From contig NZ_JADWYM010000020.1 in the NCBI RefSeq assembly GCF_022414535.1, positions 58,343 to 122,342 on the forward strand: a DNA stretch of 64,000 nucleotides. The letters are read 5' to 3'. The translations under genes and the position numbers were made by a program. The notes beneath the pieces are model-generated. The model was not told where the DNA came from, ran no database searches, and saw only the letters and a program-made list of their open reading frames with translations. Position 1 is the first letter of the stretch; every line of letters starts with the position of its first letter. Shown one piece after another: positions 57,330 to 64,000 of the stretch. Source of the DNA: Streptomyces sp. MUM 2J (GTDB lineage: Bacteria > Actinomycetota > Actinomycetes > Streptomycetales > Streptomycetaceae).

Positions 57330-59123
57330 CTACCGCACCGGCGAGGCCGTCACCTTCGCCGGCAGTCGCGCCCCCGGCTTCTCCGGCGGGATCGCGTGGC
57401 CGTCCGATCCCACGACCGTCCGGTCACCGAGTGGAGCGTCCAGCTGCACCGTGCGGTGGTAAATCTTCGCGATCATGATGCAGACCCGGCCCGGCCGTGG
57501 CTTCTCGGTGACGGTCACCTTCACCTGCGCCGCACTCTCCGCGGTGCTCACCTCGTAGTCCGCGCACACCCCACCGGTGAAGCGCACGGTCAGGTCCCTG
57601 CCGTCGGCGGTGTAGCCGTCCACCGCCACGTCGCGCGGGGCGGGCGCCGCGGTCGGCTCGTCACCCGGGCCGGTCGGCCGCGGGCTGGGCCGCTCGGTCG
57701 GGGTCCCGGACGGCGCGCTCAGATACCGCGGCTCGATGGCCGGGTAGGTCACCGTGAACGCGTCCTCGGCCCCCGGGGAGCGCACCTCGAACAGCCAGGA
57801 CGGCACCAGCGCCTGCCGCCCGTCGGCGTAGCGCTTCGCCAGCCCGAACACCGCGTCCTCCACCGTGAGCGTCTGCCGCGCGGGGAGCGCCGTCGAGGAA
57901 CCGCACGGCTGCTCCAGCCGGTCCTTCAGCGGGACCGGGCTGGCGCATCCGCCGATCCCCATGCGGTGGTGCGTGCCGGGCGCCGCGTTCAGCGCGTCGA
58001 GCGCCGTCTCCGCGTCGACGACCGGATACGTGTCGCCCTTCACCGGTGCCTTCAGCTGGCCGCTGCCGCCGACCACCTCGCCCTGCGCGGAGACGATCAC
58101 CCCGGTGGTCCAGCCGTACGTGGGCAGCCCCCCGACCTTCGGGTCGGCGTTGACCACGCGCCGCGCACCCATCACCTGGCTCGCGTCGATCTTGGCGTCG
58201 TCCTGCCCCACCGCCTTCAGCACCGGCGCCGCGGCCTTCTTCGCGGCCTCCACGTCCACCGGATCGGTGGTCGGGGACGTGGGGGCGGCGGTGCACACGG
58301 GCTTGCCGCCGGTGCAGTCGTCGGTGCCCGGGGCGTAGCGGCTGAATGTCCACGCCCCCGGAGCCTTCCGGTTCACCTGGAGCATGGGGCCCTGGCCGTC
58401 CTCGCCCTGCCCGGCCCGCCAGGTCTGCCCCTCGGCCACGGGTGTCCCGTCGATGCCGAGCGCCGCCGCCAGCCTGGCCACCTCGGCCTCGGTCACCTCG
58501 CCCCGCGCCCAGTACACCGGTGCCGAACCGGGGCCGTCCGGGAGCGGGCCGTCCGCCCGGTAGGTGACGCCGTAGGGGTTCGGCTCGCCGGGGGCGATGC
58601 CGTTCGGGCCCTCCGTGCCGTCCGTACCGCCGTCGGCACTCTCCGAGTAGCCGTCCAGCACCAGCGGCGCGAGGCTGCCGCCGGGGCTCGGCGACCCCAC
58701 GCCGCCGGAGCTGCCCGCGCCGCCCGTGCCGCCGGTCGCGGTGGCGGCGAGGTACGCCCCGCCGCCACCGATCAGCAGCACCGCGGCGGTGACCGAGGCG
58801 ACGACCGCCGGAGAGCGCCGGCGACCGGACCGTGCGCCGGGCGCTTCGCCGCCGGCCCCGGTGACGTCCTGCGCGGCGTGCCCCTCGGCAGCGGCCCGGG
58901 GGGCGGGCTCCCCGGTGGCGTCCGACGAGGCGGTTTCCCCGGTGCCGGTGCCGGTGGCGTCCTGCGGGGCCGGTTCCTCCGTGCCGGTGGCGGTGCCGGT
59001 GGCGTCCGGTGAGGCCGGTGTCCCGTCGTCGGTGCCGGGGGCCTTCCGGGCGGCGGCCTCCCCGGCCGGGCCCTCGGAGGTCTCGGCGCCCAGGTCGTCG
59101 TTGTCGGGTCGCTCGGTGTTCAC
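57330..59123 (-). CDS. Membrane-anchored secreted protein, unknown function
   Basis: 597 residues from the GTG at 59123 (AAGGAG 8 nt upstream). The N-terminal ~100 residues are acidic and repetitive (TGTGTGE, DATGEPAP-like units) and lie in the cytoplasm. One transmembrane helix (about 103-125, VVASVTAAVLLIGGGGAYLAATA) is followed by a Gly/Ser linker and a large extracytoplasmic region. That region has paired cysteines (DDCTGGKPVCTA, GGCASP...QPCGS), an Ala-rich helical stretch and a Pro/Thr-rich spacer before the final ~110-residue beta-rich domain (VDGYTADGRDLTVRFTGGVCADYEV). No family recognised by name; conserved in streptomycetes, suggesting a wall-associated role. Confidence 0.82.
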   Translation of the reverse strand: MNTERPDNDDLGAETSEGPAGEAAARKAPGTDDGTPASPDATGTATGTEEPAPQDATGTGTGETASSDATGEPAPRAAAEGHAAQDVTGAGGEAPGARSGRRRSPAVVASVTAAVLLIGGGGAYLAATATGGTGGAGSSGGVGSPSPGGSLAPLVLDGYSESADGGTDGTEGPNGIAPGEPNPYGVTYRADGPLPDGPGSAPVYWARGEVTEAEVARLAAALGIDGTPVAEGQTWRAGQGEDGQGPMLQVNRKAPGAWTFSRYAPGTDDCTGGKPVCTAAPTSPTTDPVDVEAAKKAAAPVLKAVGQDDAKIDASQVMGARRVVNADPKVGGLPTYGWTTGVIVSAQGEVVGGSGQLKAPVKGDTYPVVDAETALDALNAAPGTHHRMGIGGCASPVPLKDRLEQPCGSSTALPARQTLTVEDAVFGLAKRYADGRQALVPSWLFEVRSPGAEDAFTVTYPAIEPRYLSAPSGTPTERPSPRPTGPGDEPTAAPAPRDVAVDGYTADGRDLTVRFTGGVCADYEVSTAESAAQVKVTVTEKPRPGRVCIMIAKIYHRTVQLDAPLGDRTVVGSDGHAIPPEKPGARLPAKVTASPVR

Positions 59124-59269
59124 CGCATTCGCTCCTTCGGCCGCACAGCTGTCCCGGTGACCCTGACCCGGCCCTGTCAAAAATGAGAGCCGACGGGTCG
59201 TATGCCGTATCCCCTTCTCGGGGGACGGCGATGGGACGCGGCAGGGGAGCGCACGGTTCCCTTCCCGGG

Positions 59270-59491
59270 TCAGTCCCCGTAGTCGGACATCGCCTCCAGC
59301 ATCCGGGCCGAGCGCGCCGGCACCCTGACGCCGTGGATCAGCAGTGGCGAGACGGGCCGGGAGGCGGTGCGGTCGGGAGCCGCCCAGTGCGGGACCATGC
59401 GCGCGCAGTCGCCGCGCAGCGACGCCAGACCGCCGTCCGGGTCGGCGGGGGCGGACGCTGACGCCGGAGAGGAGAACTCGAGGTTCGTCAT
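59270..59491 (-). CDS. Small conserved protein
   Basis: 73 residues: TNLEFSSPASASAPADPDGG, then LRGDCARMVPHWAAPDRTASRP and PLLIHGVRVPARSARMLEAMSDYGD. No signal or membrane span. The codon pattern is clean and the size fixed in related species as I recall, but no family is named. It lies between the anchored protein and the kinase, with its own upstream region. Confidence 0.6.
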   Translation of the reverse strand: MTNLEFSSPASASAPADPDGGLASLRGDCARMVPHWAAPDRTASRPVSPLLIHGVRVPARSARMLEAMSDYGD

Positions 59492-59621
59492 ACCGGAACC
59501 GTAGACACGGCCGGGCCTGCGAAGAAAGATCTACTATCGGGTAGTTTCGTTCACTTCAGGCGCGTGCCGTGACCGGGTAGCGTGAACTGTCAATCCCCCT
59601 CCACACAGGAGAGTCCACGCC

Positions 59622-60596
59622 GTGCGCATCGCAGTCACCGGCTCCATCGCCACCGACCACCTCATGACCTTCCCCGGGCGCTTCGCCGACCAGCTCGTCG
59701 CGGACCAGCTGCACACGGTCTCGCTGTCCTTCCTGGTCGACACGCTGGACGTCCGGCGCGGTGGTGTGGGCGCGAACATCGCCTTCGGCATGGGCCAGCT
59801 GGGCACCCGTCCCCTCCTCGTGGGTGCCGCCGGCTCCGACTTCGACGAGTACCGGGCCTGGCTGGACCGGCACGGCGTCGACACCGGCTCGGTCCGCATC
59901 TCCGAGACGCTGCACACCGCCCGCTTCGTGTGCACCACCGACGCCGACCACAACCAGATCGGCTCGTTCTACACCGGTGCCATGAGCGAGGCCCGCCTGA
60001 TCGAGCTGAAGACGGTCGCCGACCGCGTCGGCGGCCTCGACCTGGTCCTCATCGGCGCCGACGACCCCGAGGCGATGCTCCGCCACACCGAGGAGTGCCG
60101 CTCCCGGGGGATCCCCTTCGCCGCCGACTTCTCCCAGCAGATCGCCCGTATGAACGGCGAGGAGATCCAGGTCCTGCTGGACGGCGCCACGTACCTGTTC
60201 TCCAACGAGTACGAGAAGGGCCTCATCGAGACCAAGACCGGCTGGACGGACGACGAGATCCTCGCCAAGGTCGGTCACCGCGTCACCACCCTCGGCTCGC
60301 GCGGCGTGCGCATCGAGCACCGGGACCAGGACCCGATCGAGGTCGGCTGCCCCGACGAGGAGCGCAAGGCCGACCCGACGGGCGTCGGCGACGCCTTCCG
60401 CGCCGGCTTCCTGTCCGGCCTCGCCTGGGGCGTCTCCCTGGAGCGCGCGGCCCAGGTCGGCTGCATGCTGGCCACCCTCGTCATCGAGACGGTGGGGACG
60501 CAGGAGTACCAGCTGCGCCGGGCGCACTTCATGGAGCGGTTCACCAAGGCGTACGGCGACGAGGCCGCCACCGAGGTCCGCGCGCACCTGGCCTGA
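59622..60596 (+). CDS. PfkB-family carbohydrate/nucleoside kinase
   Basis: 324 residues, GTG start. Ribokinase fold: RIAVTGSIATDHLMTFPGRF, RRGGVGANIAFGMGQLGTRPLLVGAAGSDF (PfkB signature 1), then GADDPEAMLRHTEEC and the ATP/anion-hole signature ADPTGVGDAFRAGFLSGLAWG (catalytic Asp in TGVGDAF). Mycobacterial relatives of this form act as adenosine kinases, so either a sugar or adenosine may be the substrate. The start region lies 130 bp downstream of the small divergent gene and includes a CTACTATCGGGTAG inverted repeat. Confidence 0.93.
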   Translation: MRIAVTGSIATDHLMTFPGRFADQLVADQLHTVSLSFLVDTLDVRRGGVGANIAFGMGQLGTRPLLVGAAGSDFDEYRAWLDRHGVDTGSVRISETLHTARFVCTTDADHNQIGSFYTGAMSEARLIELKTVADRVGGLDLVLIGADDPEAMLRHTEECRSRGIPFAADFSQQIARMNGEEIQVLLDGATYLFSNEYEKGLIETKTGWTDDEILAKVGHRVTTLGSRGVRIEHRDQDPIEVGCPDEERKADPTGVGDAFRAGFLSGLAWGVSLERAAQVGCMLATLVIETVGTQEYQLRRAHFMERFTKAYGDEAATEVRAHLA

Positions 60597-60646
60597 GCCC
60601 CGGACCCGGGTGCGGGAGCCGGCCGGCCCCCGCACCCCCGGGCCGG

Positions 60647-62023
60647 TCACCCCGTCCGGCGGATCACATACGCCGTGCCCTTCCCGGCCGGCTCCTCGCC
60701 CACGTACTCCTGGCCCCGCATCTCGCACCACGCGGGGATGTCGAGGCGGGCCGCCTCGTCGTCGGACAGCACCCGCACCGTGCCGCCCACGGGGACGTCA
60801 CCGATGACCTTCGCCAGTTCGATGACCGGGATCGGGCACCGCTTGCCCAGCGCGTCGACCACGACGTCGTCCCGGCGCACGACGGTCACCGGGGCGGGCG
60901 CGCCCAGTTTCTCCCGCATCCGTGCCACCGCGCCGGGCAGCACCTCCAGGAACCGCTCCACGTCCTCCGCGGGCGTCCCCGGCGGCAGCGACACCCGGAC
61001 GTTGCCCTCGCTGAGCACGCCCATCGCCTTCAGGACATGGCTCGGCGTCAGGGTGCTGCTGGTGCAGGAGGATCCGGAGGACACGGAGAAACCCTCCCGG
61101 TCCAGTTCGTGCAGCAGTGTCTCCCCGTCGACGTACAGGCACGAGAAGGTGACCACGCCGGGCAGCCGGCGCACAGGGTCGCCCACCACCTCGACGTCCG
61201 GCACCAGGTGCGGCACCCGCGCCCGGATCCGTTCGGTCAGCTCGTGCAGCCGCCGGGCCCCCGGGGCGGCTTCCGCCCGCACCGCCCGCAGTGAGGCGGC
61301 CGCCGCGACGATCGCCGGGATGTTCTCGAAACCGGGTGCCCGGCCCGACTCCCGTTCGTCCACCGGCCCCTGGGCCGCGAACCGCACGCCCTTGCGCACG
61401 ACCAGCAGCCCGACCCCGGGCGGCCCGCCCCACTTGTGAGCACTGGCGGCCAGCAGGGACCACGCGCCCTCCGCCGGACCCCACCCGAGCGACTGCGCCG
61501 CGTCCACCAGCAGCGGCACCCCGGCCTGCCGGCACGCCTCGGCCACGGCCGCCACCGGCTGCACGGTGCCCACCTCGTGGTTGGCCGACTGCAGACACGC
61601 CAGCGCGGTGCCGGGGCGCAGCGCCTCGGCGTACGCCGCGGGGTCCACCGCCCCCGCCCGGTCCACGGGCACCCGTGTCACCGTCCCGCCGTCCGCCTCG
61701 TGCGACTCGGCCGAACGGAGTACCGAGGAGTGTTCGACGGCTGACACGATCAGGTGACGTCCGGTCCGGCGGCGCCCGGCCAGTGCCCCCGCGATCCCCG
61801 TGTGCACGGCCCGGGTTCCCGAGGGGGTGAAGGTCAGTTCGTCCGGTCGGCATCCCACTGCCTCCGCCGCCGCCTCCCGTGCCGCGTCCAGCAGCAACCG
61901 CGCCCTGCGTCCCTCCCGGTGGAGCCGGGCGGGATCGGCCCATCCCTCGTCCAGGGACGCCTGCAGGGCCTGCCGGGCGACGGGGTGCAGGGGAGCGGCG
62001 GAAGCGGCGTCGAAGTAGGCCAT
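60647..62023 (-). CDS. Cysteine desulfurase-TusA fusion protein
   Basis: 458 residues. Residues 1-375 are a class V aminotransferase-type cysteine desulfurase: EHSSVLRS, LLVDAAQSLGW, the PLP lysine Lys197 in SAHKWGGPPG, and the persulfide cysteine Cys320 in SSGSSCTSS. Residues about 380-458 are a TusA/SirA sulfur-carrier domain with Cys396 in LGKRCPIPVIELAK. The fusion would move sulfur from cysteine directly to a carrier. It is divergent from ctaC across 429 bp; a MITE begins only 12 bp upstream of its start. Confidence 0.93.
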   Translation of the reverse strand: MAYFDAASAAPLHPVARQALQASLDEGWADPARLHREGRRARLLLDAAREAAAEAVGCRPDELTFTPSGTRAVHTGIAGALAGRRRTGRHLIVSAVEHSSVLRSAESHEADGGTVTRVPVDRAGAVDPAAYAEALRPGTALACLQSANHEVGTVQPVAAVAEACRQAGVPLLVDAAQSLGWGPAEGAWSLLAASAHKWGGPPGVGLLVVRKGVRFAAQGPVDERESGRAPGFENIPAIVAAAASLRAVRAEAAPGARRLHELTERIRARVPHLVPDVEVVGDPVRRLPGVVTFSCLYVDGETLLHELDREGFSVSSGSSCTSSTLTPSHVLKAMGVLSEGNVRVSLPPGTPAEDVERFLEVLPGAVARMREKLGAPAPVTVVRRDDVVVDALGKRCPIPVIELAKVIGDVPVGGTVRVLSDDEAARLDIPAWCEMRGQEYVGEEPAGKGTAYVIRRTG

Positions 62024-62034
62024 GGGGCAACGCT

Positions 62035-62199
62035 AGTGCCGCAACAGGCAACGTTCGCCCCGTCGCGGCGCCCGGCACGCGCTCCCGCCGCACCGGCCGA
62101 AAGCCCGAGTACGCCCAGTACGAGGACTTCCGGCCGGCACGCCGGGAGCACGCACCGGACGCCGCTCCTCGACGGGCGAACGTTGCCTGCCGCGGCACT
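62035..62199. mobile_element. 165-bp miniature inverted-repeat element (copy 2, intact)
   Basis: Left end AGTGCCGCAACAGGCAACGT, right end the inverted counterpart (23 of the outer 25 positions match). Flanks read CTAG at both ends, consistent with a TA target duplication (62034-62035 and 62199-62200). Same length as copy 1 (6541-6705), with about nine differences. No coding capacity for a transposase, though one frame is open through the whole element. It lies 12 bp upstream of the desulfurase gene. Confidence 0.85.
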
Positions 62200-62338
62200 A
62201 GACGGCCGGTCGGGGCACCTCCGTTCAGGGGAGCGGGGAGCCGCGCGAGGGGCGGCGGACCACCCTCGGCCGCCAAACAAGCGAACCAACCCGCCCAGTA
62301 GGCACCCCTCCCCGCGAACCCCCGAAGGGCGTCGGCTA

Positions 62339-62367
62339 GGGTTTGGTCCGCATAAACATCCAAACCC
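62339..62367. promoter_or_regulatory. Inverted repeat upstream of ctaC
   Basis: GGGTTTGG (62339-62346) and CCAAACCC (62360-62367) enclose 13 bp containing CATAAAC. It lies 86 bp upstream of the ctaC start, so it is a candidate promoter-overlapping operator for the oxidase genes. Confidence 0.45.
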
Positions 62368-62452
62368 CTGCCCGACGCAGGGCGGCGACCGACCAGCGAG
62401 AAGGCCAGGCCGCAGCCGTACAGCGCGGGCGAGACTCTCGGGAAGGCGCTAC

Positions 62453-63412
62453 GTGAGTCCCAACGGCTCCGACCGCTCGCCGCGGCGCCCGATGCGGCGG
62501 AAGCTGCTGCAGGCACTGACCGCGGGCCTGGTCCTGGCGACCGCAACCGGTTGCACATACAAGGACTTCCCCCGCCTTGGTATGCCCACCCCGACCACGG
62601 AAGAGGCTCCGCGGATCCTCTCCCTGTGGCAGGGCTCCTGGGCTGCCGCGCTCGCCGTTGGCGTGCTGGTGTGGGGTCTGATTCTGTGGAGTGCCCTCTT
62701 CCACCGGCGCAGCCGCACCAAGGTCGAGGTTCCTCCGCAGACCCGCTACAACCTCCCCATCGAGGCCCTGTACACGGTCGTTCCGATCATCATCGTCTCG
62801 GTCCTGTTCTACTTCACGGCCCGGGACGAGTCGAAGCTGCTCAGCCTCGACAAGAAGCCCGACGTCACGGTCAACGTGGTCGGCTTCCAGTGGAGCTGGT
62901 GCTTCAACTACATCGAGAACGTCGACGGCTCCACCGGTGACGCCAAGACGTCCAAGGAACTGGACGCCATTCCGGACCGGTACAAGAAGGACTTCCCCGA
63001 CAACGCCGGCGGCGTCTACACCTGCGGTACCCCGGGTGAGCGGAACCCGCAGACCAACAACCCGGGTCCGACCCTCTGGCTCCCGAAGGGCAAGACGGTC
63101 CGCTTCGTGCTCACCTCCCGGGACGTCATCCACTCCTTCTGGGTGCTGCCGTTCCTGATGAAGCAGGACGTCATCCCGGGCCACACCAACGCCTTCCAGG
63201 TGACCCCGAACGCGGAGGGCACCTTCCGAGGCAAGTGCGCCGAGCTGTGCGGCGTCGATCACTCCCGGATGCTGTTCAACGTGAAGGTCGTCTCCCCCGA
63301 GCGCTACGAGCAGCATCTCAAGGACCTCGCCAAGAAGGGGCAGACCGGTTACGTTCCCGCCGGCATCGCGCAGACGAGCCACGAGAAGAACCGGGAGACG
63401 AACAACCTGTGA
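62453..63412 (+). CDS. ctaC: Cytochrome c oxidase subunit II
   Basis: 319-residue lipoprotein of the aa3 oxidase. GTG start with GGAAGG 6 nt upstream. Signal with lipobox ATATGC (Cys about 34). Two transmembrane helices (about 64-84 and 103-122, PIEALYTVVPIIIVSVLFYF). The CuA domain shows FQWSWCFNY, VIHSFWVLPFL, CAELCGVDHSRM (both cysteines, His and Met ligands). An actinobacterial insertion (about 155-205, PDRYKKDFPDNAGGVYTCGTPGERNPQTNN) lies in the CuA domain. Its stop overlaps the ctaD start (GTGA), so the two subunits are coupled. Confidence 0.97.
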   Translation: MSPNGSDRSPRRPMRRKLLQALTAGLVLATATGCTYKDFPRLGMPTPTTEEAPRILSLWQGSWAAALAVGVLVWGLILWSALFHRRSRTKVEVPPQTRYNLPIEALYTVVPIIIVSVLFYFTARDESKLLSLDKKPDVTVNVVGFQWSWCFNYIENVDGSTGDAKTSKELDAIPDRYKKDFPDNAGGVYTCGTPGERNPQTNNPGPTLWLPKGKTVRFVLTSRDVIHSFWVLPFLMKQDVIPGHTNAFQVTPNAEGTFRGKCAELCGVDHSRMLFNVKVVSPERYEQHLKDLAKKGQTGYVPAGIAQTSHEKNRETNNL

Positions 63413-64000
63413 GCATCGTCAACGAACCCCAGGGAGCCTCGACGGCTGAACAGCCGTACTACGAGGACGAGCTGCCGGTCCGGCGCAAGCAGCCCGGCAA
63501 CGTCGTGGTCAAGTGGCTCACCACCACCGACCACAAGACCATCGGAACGCTCTATCTGGTGACGTCGTTCGTCTTCTTCTGCATCGGTGGCGTCATGGCT
63601 CTGGTCATGCGCGCCGAGCTGGCCCGCCCGGGTCTGCAGATCATGTCGAACGAGCAGTTCAACCAGGCGTTCACGATGCACGGCACGATCATGCTGCTGA
63701 TGTTCGCGACGCCGCTGTTCGCCGGCTTCGCGAACTGGATCATGCCGCTCCAGATCGGTGCCCCCGACGTCGCCTTCCCGCGGCTGAACATGTTCGCCTA
63801 CTGGCTGTACCTGTTCGGCTCGCTGGTCGCGGTCGCCGGCTTCCTCACGCCGGACGGCGCGGCCGACTTCGGCTGGTTCGCCTACTCCCCGCTGTCGGAC
63901 GCGGTCCGCTCGCCCGGCGTCGGCGCCGACATGTGGATCATGGGCCTGGCCTTCTCCGGCTTCGGCACGATCCTCGGCTCGGTCAACTTCATCACCACGA
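63409..64000 (+). CDS. ctaD: Cytochrome c oxidase subunit I, 3' end outside window
   Basis: First 197 residues of the haem-copper oxidase catalytic subunit, running off the right edge. The GTG at 63409 overlaps the ctaC stop. After VVVKWLTTTDHKTIGTLYLV, helix I (FVFFCIGGVMALVMRAEL) is followed by FNQAFTMHGTIMLLMF, whose His is a haem a ligand. Then come FANWIMPLQIGAPDVAFPRLN and FGTILGSVNFITT, all CtaD signatures. Subunits I and II form the proton-pumping terminal oxidase in the membrane. Confidence 0.97.
   Translation, partial: MSIVNEPQGASTAEQPYYEDELPVRRKQPGNVVVKWLTTTDHKTIGTLYLVTSFVFFCIGGVMALVMRAELARPGLQIMSNEQFNQAFTMHGTIMLLMFATPLFAGFANWIMPLQIGAPDVAFPRLNMFAYWLYLFGSLVAVAGFLTPDGAADFGWFAYSPLSDAVRSPGVGADMWIMGLAFSGFGTILGSVNFITT

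Noticed and set aside
61834..62289. Open frames crossing MITE copy 2
   Set aside because: They owe their length to the element's chance open frame; no start site or conserved protein.

Overview
The window is high-GC actinobacterial chromosome, almost certainly Streptomyces. Codon third positions are nearly all G/C, GTG starts are common, and stop/start overlaps of the ATGA or GTGA type recur. The gene order (glnII, glnA, lipA-lipB, aceE, sucB-lpd-pepA, cobS-cobT-cobU, pspA, nadA, erpA, PfkB-type kinase, ctaC-ctaD) matches, from memory, the conserved core segment of Streptomyces chromosomes. No rRNA, tRNA, CRISPR array or replication origin was seen. Function names rest on protein motifs read by eye.

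Layout. 1-5.9 kb: a lipoprotein end, a DUF1996 secreted protein, glutamine synthetase II with a textbook GlnR operator, a secreted protein, an ArsC-like protein and a small conserved protein. 5.9-6.75 kb: a decayed IS1182-type transposase interrupted by a 165-bp miniature inverted-repeat element. 6.75-12.3 kb: pspAB-htpX, glutamine synthetase I (glnA) with a second GlnR operator, and small membrane proteins. 12.6-22.4 kb: lipoate synthesis (lipA, lipB), an NsdA-like regulator, an FAD oxidoreductase, a TIGR01777 epimerase, a GNAT acetyltransferase, a MarP-type membrane protease, a secreted amidase and a DUF4240 protein. 22.5-32.2 kb: a WYL regulator, pyruvate dehydrogenase E1, a GntR regulator, 2-oxoacid dehydrogenase E2 and E3, and leucyl aminopeptidase.

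32.4-38.9 kb is the most unusual part. It holds a secreted CE18/Agd3-like polysaccharide deacetylase, a PelF-type glycosyltransferase, a coupled polytopic membrane protein, and a GH114-like lipoprotein hydrolase. Together these look like a compact, Gram-positive Pel- or galactosaminogalactan-like exopolysaccharide system in which the two activities of PelA are carried by separate proteins.

38.9-45.9 kb: cobS, cobT and a fused cobU on the minus strand, interleaved with membrane proteins, a frameshifted DUF2156 lysyltransferase-like gene and a methyltransferase. 45.9-52 kb: an HtrA-like lipoprotein protease, a methyltransferase with a likely CTG start, a DUF3043 protein, and pspA-pspAA followed by a NarL-type two-component system, an arrangement reminiscent of Lia envelope-stress modules. 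52-64 kb: an RND exporter, nadA, erpA, a large membrane-anchored secreted protein, a PfkB kinase, a cysteine desulfurase-TusA fusion, a second intact copy of the miniature element, and ctaC-ctaD (ctaD runs off the right edge).

The core genes hang together. LipA/LipB make the lipoyl cofactor needed by the E2 encoded 14 kb away. The two glutamine synthetases carry the same nitrogen-control box. PspA/PspAA, PspAB/HtpX, HtrA and MarP are all envelope-quality-control proteins.
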